From: Deinandra increscens subsp. villosa
Lineage: Eukaryota; Streptophyta; Magnoliopsida; Asterales; Asteraceae
DNA length: 64,000 nucleotides
NCBI GenBank assembly: GCA_039602395.1
Contig: JBCNJP010000010.1
Span: 89,684,000-89,747,999, forward strand
Direction: 5' to 3'
The position numbers were made by a program, and so were the translations under genes. The notes below the pieces were generated by a model. The model saw only the letters and a list, made by a program, of their open reading frames with translations, was not told the origin of the DNA and did no database searches. Shown piece after piece: positions 57,663-64,000 of the stretch (the stretch's first letter is position 1; each line of letters starts with the position of its first letter).

Positions 57663-58459
57663 ATGTTTAAGATGGCTGTTAATAATGAAAACATTGACAC
57701 CTTCCAACTTAAGTCTATCCTTGAGAAGGAGAAACTTAATAACACCCATTTCCTTGACTGGTACCGCAATCTGATGATTGTGCTCAAGATGGCTAACAAA
57801 CTCCAAGTGTTGGAGGAAGAGGTACCAGAAGAGCCGGCTGAGAACACTGCGGGTGCTCGTGCTGCGCATGATCATCTGGTAAGGGATGCTACCCAAGTAT
57901 CCTGCCTCATGTTGGCCACCATGCCTTCTGAACTTCAGATTGACATGGAAGACTTGAGCGTATTTAAGATGATTGAGGAGCTGAAGGGCATGTTTGAGAC
58001 ATAAAGAGCGCTATGAGATCGTCACTCGACTCATAGCCTGTAAAATGGTTGAAGGCGCTCCTGTCAACCCTCATGCGTTGAAGATGAAGTCGTACATTTA
58101 CCGAATGGAGAAGCTCGACTATCCATTTCCTGAGGAAATAACGACCAACTTTAACATAGGATGTTGAAGTCAGTGTCAAAGCTTCATAGGATGTTGAAAC
58201 TGTTGAGATCAACATCGCCTCCAGCAAGACTTTCACAGTCTTGGCAGTCAAGTCGACTGGTGTTAAGAAGCCGGAATATAAGAAGAAACGTTTTGGTAAT
58301 TGAAAGGGTAAAGTTAGTGCTCCTAATGATTCCGGTGCCAAGGGAAAGAAGCCTCGTAAAGCATCGACACTTCCTAATAAGCGCCAGTGCTTCAAGTGCA
58401 AGAAGATGAGACACTGGAAAAGAAATTGTCCTGAATATCTTGCCAAAATTAAGGCATAA
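57663..58459 (+). pseudogene. Copia Gag (UBN2-type, CCHC), frameshifted
   Basis: Starts at or near the ATG at 57663 or 57672 (MAVNNENIDTFQLKSILEKE). LEKEKLNNTHFLDWYRNL is the usual N-terminal signature of this Gag class. The frame stops at 58004 after MFET. Gag-like sequence continues in other frames (VTRLIACKMVEGAPVNPH near 58020; a linker to 58380) and ends with a knuckle CFKCKKMRHWKRNC (58388-58429), where the usual Gly before His is Arg. At least two frameshifts are present. Confidence 0.8.
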
Positions 58460-60653
58460 AAGAACGACGAAGTTTCTTCTGGGGGGTATTTAGCCTTATG
58501 TTTCATTTTTTACTAATTCCTCGAAATACTTATGTGTAGCTTCGCTTGCACATATCATATTAGGAACCTGAAGGAATCAAAACCAAGGAGATCATGAAGC
58601 TCGGTTGCACTCCAAGGCAACTAGAGTTTTGCTCAGGTTCTATATTTAATAACTTGGTAGTATTCTAAAACATTGCTTTGTTTTTCCCTAGTCGTGTCTA
58701 GGATGAATACTTATTTGATTTACCGTTTTGAACCTAGTTTCGATGTAACGCATAGCCTAATGAATATGATTCACATAATCATGAATACATCATAAGTGTT
58801 AAAGGATATGTGATCCTCACAATTGCTAAATGTGATCATGGTTGTCTAATAATCACTTGACTGATTAATAGCTCATTGAAATTCTACATCTAGTGATGAA
58901 GAGTATCAACAAGCTAATAGACAATGAATCATTTTCTAACTTCAAAATATGTGTATTTATACAACATTAGAATGAGTATTAGAGTTCTTGATTTGATGAA
59001 GCATCTGCTCATAGAAGTTAGGATCATCAGCTTTGATTAATAGTAATAAGCATTTAGATGATTAATAACTAAGAAATACCATAACCTTAATATTCCTATA
59101 ATTGAATTTTTCACAAATAGTAGTAAATTAAAATTCAAAATCCCTGCAAAGTTAAATGGTTAGCTCTTGAATCCAGGAGATTAAGCATAAAAAATTGAAG
59201 CTTAATTATAGGAAACCCTTTTGCCAGAAATTACCCTTACAAAACCAGATAAATCTTCTAAATCCCTAACTTGCCTGCTCAAGTCTAGTACCAAGAAATA
59301 GTTCTTGCCGTTAACTAAACTTGACCACGAAATATACTTTTAGAATCCTTAGGGATGAATGTTCCGTCCAAAAGAAAGGAAGGAATTTCTTTAAGCATTG
59401 GACTATAATGGAACATAAAGTATATGATAATAAACTTGAAGAATGTCAAGTATAACTTAATAGATATCACATTATCTGACCAATAAGTTGTTGCCTTAAT
59501 AAGAAATATGTGAACATTCTTCTGACCAACAAATTGTTGCCTTAGTTAGAAAATGTAAGCTTTCTAAAGGAAATGGATTTGGATGGAACCTGACATTCTT
59601 ATTGAAGAATATTCCAAAATCCATTACCTAGAAAATGAAACGTAAATCAATATCAGATGTCTGTTCTGAGATGATTGGGTCTCATTAAATTAAGATATCA
59701 ATTATGCACCGGTTAGCATAAATATTCGAACCCATAATCCTGTATCTTATTACAAGATTAAGTTGGTCTAACTAGTAGACCAAGATAGGTTTAAGCAAAA
59801 ATGTTTGCGAATATCCTAAAGGTTTGAATTGATAATCTTAAAGAATACTAGATCTATAAAAGGCAAGTGGGAGCACTATGCTAATAATCATATTATGATA
59901 TTTACATAATGGCCAAATAGTTTGATTTAATTAATTAAATTAAACAATGGATTTAATCATTGGATGATTGAGAAGTTACTTGCTTAAATGAAGACTCTGG
60001 ATAAAGATCCACAGAGACAAGTTACTTCTAGGGCTAGTTCAAAATCATTATGAATTTGAACGAAATAATATAATAAATAGTTATTATATGGATGTCACTG
60101 TAAACGGTTACACAATGACATAATTGGAAGTATATCATAACAAAGAAATTGTATTGATATAGTCGCCTATTTATAAGGTATTAATTTTATTAATACAGAA
60201 GCCATCTCAAGTGACTTAAGAATTAATTAGTTCATTCAGAATCTTAGAATGATTAAGGTGTAATCATTGAAGACGGGTTGTGTGATAACACAAATTTATA
60301 GTGTTCACCAAGGGCACTTATTATCACACATCACTTGAGCATACTTCACTGTTTAGGAAACAATAGTGGAAGTATAGAAACATTTAAAAAAAGACAATTA
60401 ACACGGTATCAGAATTTGGCTATAAATGAATAGGAAACTATCGTTTAAAATCACCTACTTGATGTGATAACTCAGCACGATAAGCCAAAATTTGATTTAG
60501 TATTTGGGATATACGAATTGTAACAGTTATATTTATTATTCGAATTCATTTTAAACGGTTAAAACAAATTCTGAATTATATACATGTGTTTGATTTTAAT
60601 ACGTTTAGCATCCATGAATAGACATGTAGTATTCTCATCGCTCCATTAGAGTC
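58460..60653 (+). mobile_element. Decayed remainder of the copia element or other repeats
   Basis: Just after Gag there are weak traces of a protease-like region (AHIILGT near 58545, RNLKES near 58562). Further on there are many stops and I see no integrase or reverse transcriptase motifs. AT-rich; no gene called. Confidence 0.4.
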
Positions 60654-60662
60654 TGTTAAATA

Positions 60663-60702
<40 letters not shown>

Positions 60703-60868
60703 GCATTAAACCAACTATCTAAATATCTAGATATTTATTGTATCTAGATATTTCTTGTAGGTAGGTAGACATTTATTATAGTTAGATATTTTGCACTTTG
60801 TTTAGTATCAATAGGGGTTTCACCCCTCTTGTAAAACAATCAGATTAATACAATCAGATTCTGTTACA
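60654..60868 (+). mobile_element. 5' LTR of a copia element
   Basis: Opens TGTTAAATAG and closes CTGTTACA, followed at once by the primer site. It is short (215 bp), with an (AT)n run at 60663-60702 and 'atctagatat' palindromes after it. The left flank is gagtc; the second copy lies beyond the window. Confidence 0.8.
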
Positions 60869-60881
60869 TGGTATCAGAGCC
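60869..60881 (+). other. Primer-binding site
   Basis: TGGTATCAGAGCC directly abuts the LTR end, the standard initiator Met tRNA primer site of plant copia elements. Confidence 0.92.
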
Positions 60882-61457
60882 TATCCCAGATTAACTCAAC
60901 CTATTCCAGATCCTGGCTCCTGCCCTGTTCACTGTTCACCGTCGAAGTACTGTTCACACTGGAATCACTGTCCATCGCGGATATTACTGTTCACTGCCGG
61001 AAATCACTGTTCACTGCCGGAAATCACTGTTCACTGCCGGAAATCACTGTTCACTGCCGGAAATCATTGTTCACTACCGGAAATCACTGTTCACGTCGAA
61101 AATCACTGTTCGCTACCAGGTCACTGTTCATCGCCATAATTTTTGTTCATTATGGAAATCACTGTTCATCACTGCACGGCTACAAGAAACACTGTTCATC
61201 GCAGGATTTAATGTTCATCGCCGACTTTCTTTCTGCTTCACTCGGAATTTGATTCCAACCGCGTCTGCAAGGTCAATTTCTCGATTTGACACCCTTTCTA
61301 GCTGTTGCTGATTTCACTTGTTCAAGATTTCTGATCAGCTTGGGTACTCCTTGCTGTTTTAAGCCCTGCATCAGTTTCAAGTTGAGTTTCAATTTTGTTG
61401 GCCGTTTGCGACATTATTGTTCTTGCTCCGGTTCTTCCATTCACTTCATTCACTACA
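60882..61457 (+). other. Leader of the copia element with a 20-bp tandem repeat
   Basis: From about 60940 to 61210 the leader repeats 'aaatcactgttcactgccgg'; it is exact or nearly so with a 20-base period at 60981-61100 and looser on both sides. The remainder up to the start codon has no recognised feature. Confidence 0.75.
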
Positions 61458-64000
61458 ATGGGGGATGAAATTCACACTCGCTCACTTAGTCAGGAGGAGT
61501 TTATCAAACTTCGACAAATGCTTAACTCAAAAACAATTGTTTCAAGTCCGCAAACTCACTCGGCAAACTCAGGTACGTCTTCTAACCTTGACTCATCATG
61601 GGTGATTGATTCTGGAGCCACACATCATATGACTGGGAATCGAGGTATTCTTTCTAGCCTCCATGATGTTTCTCACTCGCCCGTTCGACTTGCTGATGGA
61701 TCCTCATGCCCGGTACTTGGAATCGGATCCATTAGCAATTCGAAAAACCTAAACATGTCATCTGTTCTGTTTGTCCCTAAATTCCCTGATAGTCTTTGTT
61801 CAGTAAGCCAAATTACAAAACAAAATAATTGTTCTGTAACATTTTATCCCACTCATTGTATCTTTCAGGAACTAGGGACAAACCGGGTAATTGGCACTGG
61901 TGTTGAATCAAATGGTCTATATCGTTTGTCCATGTTGTCACGCCCCATGGCAAACATATGTGAATCTAGTATTCGGGAGGCTCATTGTCGGTTGGGTCAT
62001 CCATCTGCAGCAGCTTTAAGGAAAATGAGACCTGACATTTCTGTTCCCTCTGATTTTCACTGCGAGTCATGTCAACTCGGTAAACATACTCGACGTCCTT
62101 ATCCTCCCAAAGTGTCTAGTCGAGCCAGTACACTATTTGAACTGGTACACTCTGATATATGGGGTCCTTGTCCTACTAAAACTCTCTTGGGTTTTCAGTA
62201 TTTTGTTTCCTTTATTGATGATTATTCACGTGCTACTTGGGTTTATTTACTCAAGTCTCGTAGTGAAGTTTGTTCCATCTTTCGTGAGTTTCATTCATAC
62301 GTTCAAAATCAGTTTAACACATCCATCAAAACACTACGCACTGATAATGCAAAAGAATATTTGTCAGCTGAATTTTCTGGTTATCTGAAGACACATGGTA
62401 TTATTCACGAGTCTTCATGCGTGTACACACCTCAACAAAACGGCGTTGCTGAACGAAAAAACCGCCATTTGTTAGATGTTGCACGCTCTATCATGTTTCA
62501 CTCTCATGTTCCCCATCGATTCTGGGGAGACGCGGTACTGACTGCTGCTTACCTGATTAACCGAATGCCATCATCAGTTCTTGGTAGTCAAACCCCCTTC
62601 TCTGTCTTGTTCCCCAAAGGAACTCCGTTTCCACTCCCACCTAAATTTTTTGGGTGTGTGGCGTATGTTCATGATCATCGTCCTGGTGTCACTAAACTGG
62701 ATCCTCGAGCCATTCGTTGTGTCTTTCTTGGTTACTCACGTGTCCAGAAAGGGTATCGGTGTTATAGTCCTACTCTTCATCGATACTTTACAAGTGCGGA
62801 TGTCACTTTTCATGAGTCATGCCCCTACTTTCCCGCGTCTTCCCCTCCTGAGCCTGACTTGTTTCCTGATTCTGATCATGTTTTACCCGAGTCTATAACT
62901 ATTCCCACCATACCTGTATCCATTGCTCCGTCTGACCCTCAGGTCTCCGACACTACAGATCTTGCTCCTGCTATAAATGACCTACCGACAGCACCCCCGC
63001 CTCTGCTTTTCACATATGCTCGTCGACATAAGGACGCAACGATAGAGACACATGATTCACAACCAGCCCATGAATCTGGTATGCCCCCAGTTCCGCTTTC
63101 TACGACTACTCCTATTACACCCTTGTCAGACACTACACCCTTACCGGATACTACCCAGGCTACACCCATTTATGATCCACCTGGAGCACCATATCCTGAT
63201 ATACCGATAGCTTTCCGCAAAGAGACTAGACAACGCTCCACCCGTTACCCTATTCAGCATCATGTTTCCTATACACATCTCTCAGCGGAATCCCGTGCAT
63301 ACACCACTGCTATTGATTCTTACCCGATTCCCAAGGATGTGATGACAGCTTTTAATCACCCAGGATGGCGAAAGGCTATGGAAGACGAGATAGGGGCACT
63401 TCGGGCCAATCATACATGGGATCTTGAGCTGCTTCCTCATGGGAAGCGTGTTATTGGTTGTCGTTGGGTATTCACGATTAAACTCAACCCTGATGGTTCT
63501 TTGCACCGCCTCAAAGCACGACTAGTTGCTAAGGGTTATTCACAGGCTTATGGTATTGATTATGATGAGACTTTCTCCCCGGTTGCCAAAATGCCATCTG
63601 TCCGCATCTGTATTGCTCTTGCTGCCATTAACCATTGGCCGCTCCACCAGCTTGATGTCAAGAACGCCTTTCTTCATGGAGTTCTTGAGGAGGAGGTATA
63701 TATGGAGCAGCCACCTGGTTTTATCGTCGAGGAGGAGGCCTCAAAAGTATGTCGGTTACGTCGTTCATTATATGGTCTTAAGCAGTCCCCTAGAGCTTGG
63801 TTTGGCAGATTCTCTAGTGTTATGGAAGATTTTGGAATGGTTCGTAGTGCATATGATCATTCTGTATTCTTCAGACACCGTCAAGGCCGAAGAATTATTT
63901 TGGTTGTGTATGTGGACGATATCATAATCACAGGGGATGACGAAACCGGTATTTCTGAGCTCAAACAGTTCCTTCAGTCTCAGTTCCAGATCAGCGACTT
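61458..64000 (+). CDS. Copia polyprotein (protease, integrase, reverse transcriptase), open to the window edge
   Basis: 847 codons run without a stop from the ATG at 61458 (context acaATGggg) to the window end, so the C-terminal part and RNase H lie outside. Protease: SSWVIDSGATHHMTG, catalytic Asp51. Integrase: zinc motif H176/H181/C202/C205, catalytic Asp233 (VHSDIWGP), Asp296 (LRTDNAKE) and Glu332 (NGVAERKN). A Pro/Thr-rich linker follows. Reverse transcriptase: WVFTIKLNPDG, VKNAFLHG, LYGLKQSPRAW and YVDD at 818-821. Only about 45 residues precede the protease and no capsid domain or zinc knuckle is present, so most of Gag appears deleted. Pol itself looks intact and recently active. Confidence 0.93.
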   Translation, partial: MGDEIHTRSLSQEEFIKLRQMLNSKTIVSSPQTHSANSGTSSNLDSSWVIDSGATHHMTGNRGILSSLHDVSHSPVRLADGSSCPVLGIGSISNSKNLNMSSVLFVPKFPDSLCSVSQITKQNNCSVTFYPTHCIFQELGTNRVIGTGVESNGLYRLSMLSRPMANICESSIREAHCRLGHPSAAALRKMRPDISVPSDFHCESCQLGKHTRRPYPPKVSSRASTLFELVHSDIWGPCPTKTLLGFQYFVSFIDDYSRATWVYLLKSRSEVCSIFREFHSYVQNQFNTSIKTLRTDNAKEYLSAEFSGYLKTHGIIHESSCVYTPQQNGVAERKNRHLLDVARSIMFHSHVPHRFWGDAVLTAAYLINRMPSSVLGSQTPFSVLFPKGTPFPLPPKFFGCVAYVHDHRPGVTKLDPRAIRCVFLGYSRVQKGYRCYSPTLHRYFTSADVTFHESCPYFPASSPPEPDLFPDSDHVLPESITIPTIPVSIAPSDPQVSDTTDLAPAINDLPTAPPPLLFTYARRHKDATIETHDSQPAHESGMPPVPLSTTTPITPLSDTTPLPDTTQATPIYDPPGAPYPDIPIAFRKETRQRSTRYPIQHHVSYTHLSAESRAYTTAIDSYPIPKDVMTAFNHPGWRKAMEDEIGALRANHTWDLELLPHGKRVIGCRWVFTIKLNPDGSLHRLKARLVAKGYSQAYGIDYDETFSPVAKMPSVRICIALAAINHWPLHQLDVKNAFLHGVLEEEVYMEQPPGFIVEEEASKVCRLRRSLYGLKQSPRAWFGRFSSVMEDFGMVRSAYDHSVFFRHRQGRRIILVVYVDDIIITGDDETGISELKQFLQSQFQISD

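Noticed and set aside
58460..60653. Full pol gene after the copia Gag at 57663
   Set aside because: Only faint protease-like traces were seen just after Gag. Stops are frequent and no integrase or YVDD motif could be found by eye.
60981..61100. CRISPR-like regular repeats
   Set aside because: Period and unit are both 20 bases with no spacers, in a plant retroelement leader. It is a tandem repeat.

Overview
The window is nuclear DNA of a flowering plant and is almost entirely transposable elements. The evidence is AT-rich intergenic sequence, Ty1/copia, gypsy-like, LINE, CACTA, hAT, PIF/Harbinger and Helitron signatures, initiator-Met-tRNA primer sites, and one intron-containing plant gene. 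The style of the repeats suggests a eudicot with a large genome, possibly a composite (Asteraceae), but that is inference. Three 500-base runs of N (15098-15597, 34787-35286, 51227-51726) are scaffold gaps, and each lies inside or beside repeats.

Layout: 1-4333 is the 3' half of a retroelement (copy A): a frameshifted gag with two zinc knuckles, a long 3' non-coding tail, a polypurine tract and a 3' LTR. 4434-6084 holds elements inserted in (TA)n runs. 6290-8176 is the tail and 3' LTR of a relative (copy B). 8177-23352 is a nest: a gag fragment (copy D) is split by a complete minus-strand relative (copy C, 8507-14435) and again by a CACTA end plus a palindrome with 2.8 kb arms. 23353-26333 is gypsy-like LTR debris. 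26337-28634 is a PIF/Harbinger element with TAA target duplications and a damaged transposase that carries an LTR-like insertion.

The one convincing host gene is an early nodulin 93 (ENOD93) homologue, with four coding exons between 30828 and 32732. Downstream lie a Helitron 3' end, a small hAT element with a tRNA-like internal promoter, and the LTR, primer site and leader of a minus-strand copia-type element (to 39050). A LINE tail, a minisatellite and two MITEs follow. 44353 to the third gap is an hAT element whose transposase has lost its core; a 4 kb non-coding LTR retrotransposon with perfect ACAGG duplications sits inside it. 51727-55480 is a complex fold-back region. 56059-60653 is a copia leader with a decayed gag. 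60654-64000 is the start of a copia element whose pol frame is open to the window edge but which seems to lack most of gag.

The most unusual signal is RNA structure. Two unrelated LTR families each carry three tandem hairpins in which the core is conserved while the stems change by paired substitutions between copies. In family 1 (copies A, B, C) the array lies downstream of gag; in family 2 (36534-36694 minus and 57235-57399 plus) it lies in the leader upstream of gag. Covarying stems imply selection on RNA folding, perhaps for packaging, translation or export.
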